This document shows positions 1 to 7,949 of a stretch of DNA of 35,951 nucleotides, one piece after another. Under the pieces are notes generated by a model. It had not been told where the DNA came from and did no database searches. It saw only the letters and a program-made list of their open reading frames with translations. Made by a program: the position numbers and the translations under genes. The first letter of the stretch is position 1. Every line of letters starts with the position of its first letter. This DNA comes from an uncultured Lachnospiraceae bacterium (GTDB lineage Bacteria > Bacillota > Clostridia > Lachnospirales > Lachnospiraceae): positions 1 to 35,951 of the forward strand of contig CAJTOO010000029.1 of NCBI GenBank assembly GCA_910577735.1, given 5' to 3'.

Positions 1-184
1 AATCTTCCCCATATGTCCGATTTCCTTTAAGTAAAAAATTGCTTGTGAGTGCTGCATTTCCGGCTGTTTGGACAACACTATTATACTGATCTAAGATTTC
101 ATCTTTTGAACACCCTGCAAGTGTCAAACTAAATATCAAAATACTTATTGAAAGGAAATGGAAACGTATTCTCTTATAGCACAT
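1..184 (-). CDS. Lipoprotein, partial (C-terminal part beyond window edge)
   Basis: Only the first 61 codons are in the window; the reading frame runs off the left edge. The start is an ATG at 184-182, eight bases after an AGAAAGG ribosome binding site. The N-terminus is a typical lipoprotein signal: basic residues (MCYKRIR), a hydrophobic stretch, then the lipobox LAGC with the acylated Cys at residue 25, followed by polar SKDE. It is therefore expected on the outer face of the membrane. It lies 44 bp after the YxeA-like gene and looks like the last seen member of the ABC transporter operon. Lipoproteins in such operons can be immunity proteins, but too little is visible to assign a family. 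Confidence 0.7.
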   Translation of the reverse strand, partial: MCYKRIRFHFLSISILIFSLTLAGCSKDEILDQYNSVVQTAGNAALTSNFLLKGNRTYGED

Positions 185-228
185 ATCATCAGCCTTTCTA
201 TTTTTTAATTCCAAACCTATAACTGCCC

Positions 229-612
229 TTATTCACTCGTTGGTGCTGTATAATTGCTTTGCACAGTGGCAGGAAGTTCATCATATTGCACCTCTTTCCA
301 TTCAAGAACACCTCGGATCGGCATTACCGTTAAACGGATAAAAGCTCCCTCTTTCAATTCCTTTGATGTTCCGAATGTAATGTCTTTTCCTTTTCCATTC
401 TCATCGTAAGAAAATAAAGTGTATGAGTAATCCATACTTCCACTAAAGTTAATTACACCGCCTTTTGATTCGGTCTGTTCTATTTTACTGTTATCAATCT
501 GTGAATAGTAGTATGTGCTGCCAGTTCCCGAAAGAAACCACATACAAAAACCAATAAAACCTACAACAATTATTACAACTACCGCAATCCCGATAGATAA
601 TTTTTTCTTCAT
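229..612 (-). CDS. YxeA family protein (DUF1093-like)
   Basis: This 127-residue protein has an N-terminal membrane anchor (about residues 7-28, rich in I, V and F) and an exported domain of about 100 residues. The layout, the size and the pattern of a Tyr-rich segment (STYYYSQID) followed by a beta-rich domain ending in a Glu-Val-rich strand fit the YxeA family, which is often found beside bacitracin- or lantibiotic-type ABC transporters. Its biochemical role is not established. It is 15 bp after the second permease gene, on the same strand, with a GGAGG ribosome binding site, so it is very likely co-transcribed with the transporter. The family call comes from recalled similarity and context, not from a search. 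Confidence 0.7.
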   Translation of the reverse strand: MKKKLSIGIAVVVIIVVGFIGFCMWFLSGTGSTYYYSQIDNSKIEQTESKGGVINFSGSMDYSYTLFSYDENGKGKDITFGTSKELKEGAFIRLTVMPIRGVLEWKEVQYDELPATVQSNYTAPTSE

Positions 613-627
613 TCCTATATCCTCCGC

Positions 628-1416
628 TTACCAACCTTTTTTTGTTATTGTTTTTTTGTGCTTTTTTGTTGCCTTGACTGGCACGTTTCCTTTTGCCGTG
701 AATACGAAAACAGCAGTAATCATCAATACGGCAATCATGCTAAACAGACAGATTAACACATTCCAATGTACAGCCGGATCGTAGCTTCTGTAACTGATTA
801 AGCCTAAACTTGCAGTAACAGGATAAACATTGGCTAATGTAGCATTTCCAGAGGCAAACATACCGCCATAGCCATAAACAAAAGCAATAATTGTCCCAAG
901 CATATGTCCGTTTGGTATACGGGCAGCGAATGCAATTACAGGCATGACTGCAATATACAAAAACAGACAGTTGAGAATAATCTGGATAAATGTCTGTAAT
1001 ACTGATGTTACAGACATTCCCGAAAATCCCATCATCAAGTTGGCAATTACCGTGAATGTCGCACTTACCATCCCCAAAAATAAAGAAAGCAGCGCACATA
1101 CAAGCAGTTTCCCCCACAACAGACTGCTATAAGGAACAGGAATAGTCATAATACTTTTCAGCGTATCGTCTTTTCCTTCCCTTGCTATGATATATCCGGC
1201 AATGAGGGCAATGCACATGGGGAAAATCGTTGTGACATTATTTTTGATTACCTGCTCTGTAAAAAAGGAAAATGTCCAAACCGTTCCGTCCAATGCAGTT
1301 GTGGAAAAAAGCGTTAATACGACAGAAAGCAGCATTAGAAAAACACCTGCCCATATCATATGATACCGCTTTAATTTCCATATTTCGGTCTTAACCATGC
1401 GAAACATATCATTCAT
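628..1416 (-). CDS. Lantibiotic-protection ABC transporter permease (MutG/EpiG-type)
   Basis: This integral membrane protein of 262 residues has about six predicted hydrophobic segments and the start typical of these permeases: a short cytoplasmic N-terminus with KTEIWKLKR before the first membrane helix. It would form, with the neighbouring permease and ATPase, an exporter that removes lantibiotics or similar peptides from the membrane. The ATG at 1416 follows a GAGAGGGG ribosome binding site and overlaps the end of the upstream permease by eight bases (ATGAATGA), which implies translational coupling. A start nine codons further upstream is open but has no good binding site. Being the second permease in the operon suggests MutG/EpiG rather than MutE; that sub-assignment is inference. 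Confidence 0.75.
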   Translation of the reverse strand: MNDMFRMVKTEIWKLKRYHMIWAGVFLMLLSVVLTLFSTTALDGTVWTFSFFTEQVIKNNVTTIFPMCIALIAGYIIAREGKDDTLKSIMTIPVPYSSLLWGKLLVCALLSLFLGMVSATFTVIANLMMGFSGMSVTSVLQTFIQIILNCLFLYIAVMPVIAFAARIPNGHMLGTIIAFVYGYGGMFASGNATLANVYPVTASLGLISYRSYDPAVHWNVLICLFSMIAVLMITAVFVFTAKGNVPVKATKKHKKTITKKGW

Positions 1417-2197
1417 CCCCTCTCTTTTTATACATATAATCAATCACTATAACGGAAAGCAAAGCGATAACGGCTAAAATACTGATTGTCTGAAATGTAG
1501 TCGGAATTAAATTTTCCAACATCCCCACACCGTCCATAGTGCCATGCGCGGTTAAATTTCCTGCGCTCCACAGGGTTGTAAGCGGAATTGGCATCAGCCA
1601 GCACATCGCTTTAGGCAGTGCGCCAAAAGAGGATTCGGCTGTCATACTTAAAACACTGTAAAAAACACACAATAAAACAGAAAATATATAATTCTTGCTA
1701 AAGAAAACAACAAGGACGATTAACGGCAGCGTCCCGGCTGTAATAAAAATTCCCATTTCCAACGCAAAAAATAATCTATAAGCAATACTGTTTACTTCTG
1801 CAATCAGCCCGCCGCACAGGATTGTTATAAGAGCTGATGTCAAACTAAAAACAATCCCAAAAAAGAACAGGACAATAATCTTTGCCAAAATCATCTGTGT
1901 GCTTGTTATGGGAATTGTACGCAGATTTTTAAATGTATCATTATCCCGTTCCATAAAAAAGAGCATGGCTGCAATTACCCCGATCATGCACGGTAAAAGC
2001 AATTCTACTCCATATCCCATAACCGACTGAAAATAATCATTGAAAATCGCTATTTTGCTGTCGTATCGTTCTGCTGTCTGCGGCATTGTCATCAATACTG
2101 TCAGCGGCACGGGAAATAAAAATGCCGAAAGAACAACCAGCCATATAAATTTTTTCCGCTTTAATTTTGCAAATTCACACATAACCAGTTTAAGCAA
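1409..2197 (-). CDS. Lantibiotic-protection ABC transporter permease (MutE/EpiE-type)
   Basis: This is a permease of about 262 residues with six hydrophobic segments and the cytoplasmic start MCEFAKLKRKK before the first helix, as in ABC-2 type lantibiotic immunity permeases. It pairs with the following permease and the upstream ATPase. The start is uncertain. A GTG at 2206 lies directly against the AGGGGG stretch, leaving no room for ribosome binding. A TTG at 2197 has the spacing expected after GGGGGTGA and is chosen here; an ATG at 2182 is also possible. The gene begins inside the last codons of the ATPase gene (stop at 2190), so the two are coupled. Confidence 0.75.
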   Translation of the reverse strand: MLKLVMCEFAKLKRKKFIWLVVLSAFLFPVPLTVLMTMPQTAERYDSKIAIFNDYFQSVMGYGVELLLPCMIGVIAAMLFFMERDNDTFKNLRTIPITSTQMILAKIIVLFFFGIVFSLTSALITILCGGLIAEVNSIAYRLFFALEMGIFITAGTLPLIVLVVFFSKNYIFSVLLCVFYSVLSMTAESSFGALPKAMCWLMPIPLTTLWSAGNLTAHGTMDGVGMLENLIPTTFQTISILAVIALLSVIVIDYMYKKRGDE

Positions 2198-3113
2198 TCC
2201 CTTCACCCCCTGTTACACGTTTGAAATAATCTTCAAGGCTTTCTTCACAAGTATGGGCTTCCGATACTTCTAAGCCATTTTCCACAAAGGCGGTAACAAT
2301 TTTTCCTATTGGTAAATCAAGATTATGCACCTGTATATTGTGGTCGTCCTGTATGGTAAACTGGTTCTCATGGAATATACGCTCTAAAATTCTTGCCGCC
2401 TGTGCCGTATCAGAAACAATAAACCGGATATGCTTGCTGCTCTTTGCTTCCAGTTCTGCAAGACTTTCTTCTTCCAGCAATGTACCGTGGTCGATAATGC
2501 CTATATCGTCTGCCAAAAGTGCAATTTCGGAAAGGATATGGCTGGAAATCAATATTGTTTTTCCACGCTCATTGCAGAGATCACGGATAAAGGAACGGAC
2601 TTCTGCAATTCCGATCGGGTCAAGACCGTTGATCGGTTCGTCCAAAATCAAAAGCTCCGGGTCGTGCATAATGGCAAGTGCAATCGCCAGCCGCTGTTTC
2701 ATACCAAGTGAATATTGGGAAAACAGCTTTTTATCTTTGTAAGGCAGACCAACTAAATCAAGTGCATTTTTAATTGCGTTGCGGTTCGGCACTCCCCGCA
2801 GGGTAGCAAAAATGCGCAGATTTTCGGTAGCTGTGAGATTAGGATAGAAGCCGGGGGATTCAATCAGACTGCCAATACGGGGCAACAGCTTTTTTTCATT
2901 TGCCTGTAAGGGCTTCCCCCAAATCGTCACTTCCCCGGAAGTTGGCTGTGTAAGTCCAAGCAGCATCTTCATGGTTGTTGTCTTTCCGGCTCCATTTCTG
3001 CCAAGCAGACCATAGATACGCCCTTTTTGAACATGAATGTTCAGATTGGCAACACTTTTTTGTGTTCCGTATTGCTTTGTAAGATTTTTCGTTTCAATTA
3101 CATATTTGCTCAT
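2190..3113 (-). CDS. Lantibiotic-protection ABC transporter ATP-binding protein (BcrA/MutF-type)
   Basis: This 307-residue ATPase powers the two permeases encoded downstream. It has Walker A GRNGAGKTT (residues 38-46), the signature SLGMKQRL (near 135) and Walker B LLILDEP followed by the D-loop region NGLDP (near 153). An extension of about 90 residues after the nucleotide-binding domain ends in EESLEDYFKRVTGG, as in BcrA and lantibiotic immunity ATPases. The ATG follows AAAGGAGG with good spacing. It is the first gene of the transporter operon and lies just after four 11-bp direct repeats. That, and the two-component genes upstream on the same strand, suggests induction by cell-envelope-active peptides. 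Confidence 0.88.
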   Translation of the reverse strand: MSKYVIETKNLTKQYGTQKSVANLNIHVQKGRIYGLLGRNGAGKTTTMKMLLGLTQPTSGEVTIWGKPLQANEKKLLPRIGSLIESPGFYPNLTATENLRIFATLRGVPNRNAIKNALDLVGLPYKDKKLFSQYSLGMKQRLAIALAIMHDPELLILDEPINGLDPIGIAEVRSFIRDLCNERGKTILISSHILSEIALLADDIGIIDHGTLLEEESLAELEAKSSKHIRFIVSDTAQAARILERIFHENQFTIQDDHNIQVHNLDLPIGKIVTAFVENGLEVSEAHTCEESLEDYFKRVTGGEGIA

Positions 3114-3155
3114 TGCGAAACCTCCTTTTCATATCTGCCATTCTATCACACCAAC

Positions 3156-3194
3156 CTTGCATTAACCTTGCACCAATCTTGCATTAACCTTGCA
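3156..3194 (-). promoter_or_regulatory. Four 11-bp direct repeats: likely response-regulator binding box
   Basis: On the plus strand CTTGCA occurs at 3156, 3167, 3178 and 3189, exactly 11 bp apart, with spacers alternating TTAAC, CCAAT, TTAAC. Read on the minus strand this is TGCAAG repeated four times on one helix face, ending about 40 bp before the ATPase start. A possible -10 (TAGAAT, 3145-3140) has no good -35, as expected for an activator-dependent promoter. OmpR-family regulators bind 11-bp phased direct repeats, so the adjacent regulator at 4181-4873 is the likely binder. That link is inference. Confidence 0.7.
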
Positions 3195-3226
3195 ATTTGG
3201 AGAAGGAAGATTTTTACAAATAATTA

Positions 3227-3249
3227 CTCCCGCCGTAAGGGGGCGGGAG
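3227..3249 (-). terminator. Hairpin after the two-component genes
   Basis: The arms CTCCCGCC and GGCGGGAG (8 bp, GC-rich) enclose a 7-base loop, five bases past the histidine kinase stop. On the minus strand it is followed by the AT-rich TAATTATTTG rather than a clean T run. It probably ends the regulator/kinase transcript or reduces read-through into the transporter operon, which has its own control region. Confidence 0.55.
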
Positions 3250-3253
3250 CTGA

Positions 3254-4177
3254 TTAGTCTATCAAAGGAAAAAACAAGGTGAAAATTGTTCCTTTCCCCG
3301 GTGTGCTGTCTGCCGTTATTGTTCCGTTTAATTTTTCAACAAGCTCATGTACGATAGACAGACCAAGACCGCTGCCTTTTTCAGACCGCCCCTTATCGCA
3401 TTTATACAGCCGATCAAAAATATGCTTTAAATCCTCCTTATCAATCCCTATTCCATTATCAGACAGGAGAATTTTTATATTCCTGTTCTGTTCCGATAAA
3501 ACTATTTCAATTTTATCTGCATGGCTATGGGAGATTACATTTTGTATAAGGTTGTTTAATATCCGCATATATCCGTCCGGGTCAATCTGCACCCGGAAAG
3601 GCTGTTCTGGAATGTCAATCGTGAAATCTACTTGTGTATCTTCAAATATCGGTATCCAGCCAATTAGTATATTGCGTGTCAGCTCTGTTAAATCAATCTC
3701 CGCTATGTTCATGGAAAATTCATTAGAACCTAACTTAAACCAATCAAAAAGCACGTCTATATATTCTTTCAAGTCATGCGCTTTCCGGCGGGCAGTTTCT
3801 ATATAGTCGTCACGTTCTTTTCCGTCTACAATCCCTTTGTGTGCAGCGTCCAAATACCCAATCAGTGTGGTAAGCGGTGTCCTTACATCATGGGAAAGGC
3901 TCGTCATAAGCTGCCTGTTTGTTTCGTCCGTCTGGTGATAGGCAGAAAGCCTTTTTTCATAAGACAGGATAATATCATTGATTGCATAAGCAAGTGGGGC
4001 AATAAGCTCATGTGTTTCTGCTAAAATACGCCTGTTTCCATTCCCATTTTTTATATCTTCTAAAGCGTCAGATATTTCCGAAATCTGCTTTTTTACACGC
4101 CGGACGGTCAGCGCAGAACTGCAAACAGAAAAAAGGACAATCACTATTCCAATCACAATGATAGCTTCTGTAAACAA
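3254..4177 (-). CDS. Sensor histidine kinase of the antimicrobial-peptide resistance system
   Basis: This is a 307-residue membrane kinase. It has one clear membrane helix (residues 5-24) with almost no extracellular sequence, a short linker, the phosphoacceptor motif SHDVRTPL (His96), and a catalytic domain with the N-box (NLIQNVISH), DNGIGI and GSGLGLSIV. It would autophosphorylate His96 and pass the phosphate to the regulator encoded 3 bp upstream. The lack of a sensing loop suggests that it detects signals within the membrane or through the transporter, as described for kinases paired with peptide-antibiotic ABC systems. That mode is inference. The gene is followed by a GC-rich hairpin. 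Confidence 0.85.
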   Translation of the reverse strand: MFTEAIIVIGIVIVLFSVCSSALTVRRVKKQISEISDALEDIKNGNGNRRILAETHELIAPLAYAINDIILSYEKRLSAYHQTDETNRQLMTSLSHDVRTPLTTLIGYLDAAHKGIVDGKERDDYIETARRKAHDLKEYIDVLFDWFKLGSNEFSMNIAEIDLTELTRNILIGWIPIFEDTQVDFTIDIPEQPFRVQIDPDGYMRILNNLIQNVISHSHADKIEIVLSEQNRNIKILLSDNGIGIDKEDLKHIFDRLYKCDKGRSEKGSGLGLSIVHELVEKLNGTITADSTPGKGTIFTLFFPLID

Positions 4178-4180
4178 CGG

Positions 4181-4873
4181 TCATACCTCCTTACTGAAAC
4201 GATAGCCAATCCCTTTTACCGTCTGTATATATTTAGGGCTGCCGGGATTTTCTTCTATTTTTTTCCGCAAACGGCTAATGATTGCCATAATATTACTATC
4301 ATCATACACATATTCTTCGCCCCATACTTTTTCATATATTTGCTGTTTTGTCAGTATTTTTCCTTGATTTTTAGCAAGGAACAGAAGAAGATCAAATTCT
4401 TTCGGGGGAAGTTCATATTCTCCATTTATTGTGACAATGGAACGGCTATTAAAATCAATCATCAACCCGTCAAACTCAAATCTCTGTGTCTGTCCGTCTT
4501 TTTGGTTGAAGCGGGTATAGCGTCTAATCAATGAAACAATACGGGCAACCAGCTCGTCCATATCAAAAGGTTTTGTTAAATAATCATCGGCTCCTGTCCG
4601 CAAACCACGCACTTTTGAAGCACTGTCGTTTTTTGATGTGAACATTAAAATAGGCAGACTGCTTTCCTGTCTAATCTGTTCTAATGTTTCAAAGCCATCG
4701 AAACCGGGCATCATTACGTCCAGTATAACAAGCTGGTATTCCTTTTCTTTTAGTTGCAGCAAGCCGGATTTCCCGGAATAGCAACAGTCAGCTTCTATAC
4801 ACTCTTGTAAAATACTTTGCTTGATTAGTGCGCAAAGCTCTTTATCATCATCAATAATCAAAACTTTATTCAT
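4181..4873 (-). CDS. OmpR-family response regulator
   Basis: This 230-residue regulator has a receiver domain with the acidic pocket (residues 8-10), the phosphoacceptor Asp52 in VILDVMMPG, the conserved Thr/Ser and Lys (TSK, TKPFD), and a C-terminal winged helix ending in YIQTVKGIGYRF. It probably activates the transporter operon through the four 11-bp repeats at 3156-3194. Its ATG overlaps the end of the upstream HTH remnant by eight bases (ATGAATAA) and follows AGAAAGGAAG. The kinase gene follows after three bases, so the pair is one operon. It resembles the regulators of lantibiotic resistance cassettes carried on mobile elements. Confidence 0.88.
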   Translation of the reverse strand: MNKVLIIDDDKELCALIKQSILQECIEADCCYSGKSGLLQLKEKEYQLVILDVMMPGFDGFETLEQIRQESSLPILMFTSKNDSASKVRGLRTGADDYLTKPFDMDELVARIVSLIRRYTRFNQKDGQTQRFEFDGLMIDFNSRSIVTINGEYELPPKEFDLLLFLAKNQGKILTKQQIYEKVWGEEYVYDDSNIMAIISRLRKKIEENPGSPKYIQTVKGIGYRFSKEV

Positions 4874-5048
4874 GTTTTTTCTTCCTTTCTGCTTTCAACC
4901 GGGCATCTGTTGGTTTCTCTGCGTCCTTTGGTATCAGCCATAGCCGACTAAATTTTGCCACACCCGGTATACGGTTTTCCTCACATAGCTTTTGTACCCG
5001 TCTTTCTGAAATGCCCCATTTTTTCGCCGCTTCCGGGGCAGAAATAAA
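4866..5048 (-). pseudogene. 5'-truncated excisionase-like HTH protein
   Basis: The frame encodes about 60 residues of a small HTH protein, including APEAAKKWGISERRVQKLC and RLWLIPKDAEKPTDAR near the end. This is the helix-turn-helix/Xis-like protein often found before two-component genes on clostridial elements. The frame is closed by TAG at 5051-5049 and has no ATG, GTG or TTG before the HTH core. Family members usually begin only a few residues earlier, so the 5' end was lost. The break coincides with the end of the 24-codon frame at 5054-5125 and therefore marks a recombination junction. Its stop overlaps the regulator start. Confidence 0.65.
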
Positions 5049-5053
5049 CTATA

Positions 5054-5125
5054 TTAGTGCGAATTATTTTTTCCTTTCAAAGCTGTAAACTTTCTCATGA
5101 ATCTGTTCTCATAAATCTTATCCAT
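5054..5125 (-). pseudogene. Truncated start of an unknown gene downstream of sbcC
   Basis: A 23-codon frame begins with ATG at 5125 behind AAAGGTG with normal spacing, 25 bp after sbcC. It reads MDKIYENRFMRKFTALKGK and then ends at TAA just where the HTH remnant begins. I read it as the intact 5' end of a chromosomal gene whose remainder was replaced when the resistance cassette inserted. It is too short to identify, and it could be a chance frame. Confidence 0.35.
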
Positions 5126-5150
5126 GAGACACCTTTGCTCACGATTCTGT

Positions 5151-7949
5151 CTATTCTGTCACCAGTTGTGCCCTGCTGCCTGCCGCCGGATTCTTGGTGA
5201 CCAGGATTTTCCTGTCAATCCGCTCCTTTAATTCACCCACATGGGAAATGATTCCCACCAGTCTGCTTCCTTCAGACAAAGATAGCAGCGCCTGCACGGC
5301 CTGTTCCAGGGCACTCTCGTCGAGAGAACCGAAACCTTCATCCACAAACATGGTATCCAAAGAAATACCGCCCGTGGCAGATTGTACCTCATCTGCCAAG
5401 CCCAGGGCTAACGATAAAGAGGCCAGAAAAGCCTCCCCGCCGGAAAGCGTTCTGACACTGCGCACAGTCCCATTGTAATGATCTGTCACATCCAGTTCCA
5501 GCCCGCTCTGACTTCTTTGATTCTGAGCCTGTTCTGCGCGTTTTAATTCATACTGCCCACAGGACATGACCATAAACCTGGTGTTGGCCCGCTGTATGAT
5601 ACGGTCAAAATACCGGGTCTGTACATAGGTCTCCAGCATAATCTTATCCTTCCCGGAAAGTGTGCCATTCATGGTAGCGGACAATTCTTTCACCATCGCC
5701 CACTTATGCTCCGCTTCCTGCAGGATGCCGCTTCGTTTCTCTATAGAAGTCTTGACCTTTTTATTGGTCTCATACCGATGGGATATCTGCTGCTTCTCCT
5801 GCTGCCTCTCCTGCTTTAACCTCACCAGTTCCTGCTGTCTTTCTGTGATCGCTTCAAGTTCTGTGTCCGGTTGATGCCCCACAAGCTGCGCAAGAAGTGT
5901 TTCCTCTTTCTGGCTGGCATTCTGGTATGCCTTTTCCTGTTCGCTGTACGCATTTTGCGCTGCCAGCAGTTTCCTATCGTAGGTTTCCAGAACCTTCTTT
6001 TTCCTGGCAATCTGATCTGCCGCCTGTTGTTTATCCATATCAGGCAAAGAATCTTTCTTCTCCTTTATCCTGTCAGCCAGAAGCTTTCGGGACATTGTGA
6101 ACGCAGCAATGCTTTTTTCCAATTCTTTATACTGTTCTTCCGCTTTCTGCAGGCGTTTCTCCAGATCAGGCGCTTCCTCCCGCAGAATCACAAGCCTTCT
6201 CTTTTCTGCCTGTATGTCGGCTACTTCTGTCCGCTGCCTGGTAATCTCTGTTCTCTTTTTCCCTGCATTCTCATCCAGCTGTTTCTGTGCCGTCTCAAGA
6301 AGCGATATGGTTTCCTCCGTATCTGACAAGGATATCCCGGATAAGGGCAGACTTATCTGCTTCTCCTTTAATCCTTTCTCCACTGTATACAACATACCCT
6401 GCGCCGCTGCTCGTACCTGACCGGCTTGTTCGCTTTTGCGCTGTCTTCTTTCATTGGCATCTTCGCAGGCCGCTTTAGCCTCTTCCACCTGTTCCTGATT
6501 GGGTGCCTCCTGCGTCATTTGAGCCGGCTGCGGATGCTTCGTCGCACCACAGACCGGACAGGGAATCCCTTCTACCAAAGTCTGCGCCAGTACCCCGGCC
6601 TGCTCATCCAGATAACGTTTCTGCAAATCCTCATAACGTTTTTTGCGGTTTTCATATTCCTGATCTGCTTTCTGATATTGTGCCTGTGCCTTTTGTAACT
6701 GCTCATACAAGTGCCTGGCTTCCAGACTCTGTTCCGATAATTCCCGTAAAGCCTTCTCCTGCTGCAGCAGTTCCGTCAGCTTCTGTTCCGCAGACACTGC
6801 TTTCGCGGACACATCCGGCAAAGCTTCCATCTGTTCTTTGGCAGATAACTGTTTTTCTTTAATCTGTGCTGTTTCTTCCTGCTGCCTGGCCAGGCTTTCC
6901 TCCTGCTCCTGCAGCGTCTTTTCTGTCTGTGCCTGCTCTTTTAGCAGTCTCTCTAATACATCATACTCAGAAAGCCCCTCTTCCTCCCGCTGGATCAAGC
7001 TGCGCAGGGTTTCCATCTGTTCTTTTTGCCTTACCAGATCATCCACTGTTTCCTTCAGGGACACAAGCCGGGGCACCGCACAATGAATTTCCTCCCTGGC
7101 CTTCTCAAGCTCTTCCCGCAATTTCTTCTGGCTCTCCAAACTCCCTATCATCTGATGGCCTGTCTCTATGGCCTGATCAAGCTCCTTGATTTCCCTGTCC
7201 AGGCCATCCATCTTCTTCCGCTGCTGCCGGATGGTGTCCGAGAGCACCCGTAACAAATCCTCTGTCATCAGAATCTCATCCTGTCCAGGTTCCTGATCCG
7301 GTTCCCATATAATATCCTCCCGATACTGTCCGATGCTTCTGTTATAATCTTCACACTGACTATGTAGCTGTCCGGCATCCTTTTTTAATTTATCCTGCAG
7401 TATCCCATAGGCCCCGGTATGAAAGATTTCCCGGAAAATCTGACTCCGCTCCTCCGTCTTCGCCAAGAGCAAACGCAGAAAATCCCCCTGGGCAATCATT
7501 ACAATCTGCGTAAACTGCTGTCTGTCGATCCCCAGAAGCTTAACCACTTCGGCAGTCACTTCCTTAGTCTTTGTCACCACATGCCCGTCCGGGTAAGCAA
7601 GCACCGCCTCCGGCCTGCTCACGGTCATACCGCCGCCGCGCTTAGAAGGGCGCAGGTACTCAGGTTTTCGCTCTATCTCGTAAATCTCTCCCCGGAATAA
7701 AAAGCGCAGGCGCACATAGGTCTTGGCCTCATTCTTTGCATATTTAGAGCGGAACATGGAGGCGTCTCTGACACCGCCGCTTGCTTCCCCATAAAGTGCG
7801 AATACGATGGCATCGAACAAAAAAGTCTTGCCGGCTCCCGTGTCCCCTGTTATCAGATAAATACCCTGCCCGCCCAGCTTTTCAAAGGGAATCTCTGTCA
7901 CCCCCGCATAAGGTCCAAACGCCGACAGCGTCAACAAAAGCGGTCTCAT
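5151..7949 (-). CDS. sbcC: Exonuclease subunit SbcC (Rad50-like ATPase)
   Basis: This 932-residue SMC-type ATPase works with SbcD to open and cut hairpins and DNA ends blocked by protein. It has Walker A GDTGAGKT (residues 35-42), two long coiled-coil arms rich in E, Q, K and R, the zinc hook CPVCG in the middle (about residue 463), the signature LSGGEAFLASL (about 835) and Walker B DTMFVDEGFGSLDE (about 865). The ATG at 7949 overlaps the sbcD stop (ATGA) and follows GGGAGGAG, so it is preferred to a start five codons upstream. Length and order (sbcD-sbcC) are normal for Firmicutes. Confidence 0.95.
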   Translation of the reverse strand: MRPLLLTLSAFGPYAGVTEIPFEKLGGQGIYLITGDTGAGKTFLFDAIVFALYGEASGGVRDASMFRSKYAKNEAKTYVRLRFLFRGEIYEIERKPEYLRPSKRGGGMTVSRPEAVLAYPDGHVVTKTKEVTAEVVKLLGIDRQQFTQIVMIAQGDFLRLLLAKTEERSQIFREIFHTGAYGILQDKLKKDAGQLHSQCEDYNRSIGQYREDIIWEPDQEPGQDEILMTEDLLRVLSDTIRQQRKKMDGLDREIKELDQAIETGHQMIGSLESQKKLREELEKAREEIHCAVPRLVSLKETVDDLVRQKEQMETLRSLIQREEEGLSEYDVLERLLKEQAQTEKTLQEQEESLARQQEETAQIKEKQLSAKEQMEALPDVSAKAVSAEQKLTELLQQEKALRELSEQSLEARHLYEQLQKAQAQYQKADQEYENRKKRYEDLQKRYLDEQAGVLAQTLVEGIPCPVCGATKHPQPAQMTQEAPNQEQVEEAKAACEDANERRQRKSEQAGQVRAAAQGMLYTVEKGLKEKQISLPLSGISLSDTEETISLLETAQKQLDENAGKKRTEITRQRTEVADIQAEKRRLVILREEAPDLEKRLQKAEEQYKELEKSIAAFTMSRKLLADRIKEKKDSLPDMDKQQAADQIARKKKVLETYDRKLLAAQNAYSEQEKAYQNASQKEETLLAQLVGHQPDTELEAITERQQELVRLKQERQQEKQQISHRYETNKKVKTSIEKRSGILQEAEHKWAMVKELSATMNGTLSGKDKIMLETYVQTRYFDRIIQRANTRFMVMSCGQYELKRAEQAQNQRSQSGLELDVTDHYNGTVRSVRTLSGGEAFLASLSLALGLADEVQSATGGISLDTMFVDEGFGSLDESALEQAVQALLSLSEGSRLVGIISHVGELKERIDRKILVTKNPAAGSRAQLVTE

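Noticed and set aside
3156..3194. CRISPR-like repeat array
   Set aside because: The units are only 6 bp with 5-bp spacers that alternate rather than being unique; the layout is that of a regulator box.
5871..7253. Several plus-strand frames of 60-150 codons
   Set aside because: All lie antisense to sbcC, whose coiled-coil coding sequence commonly leaves long frames open on the opposite strand.
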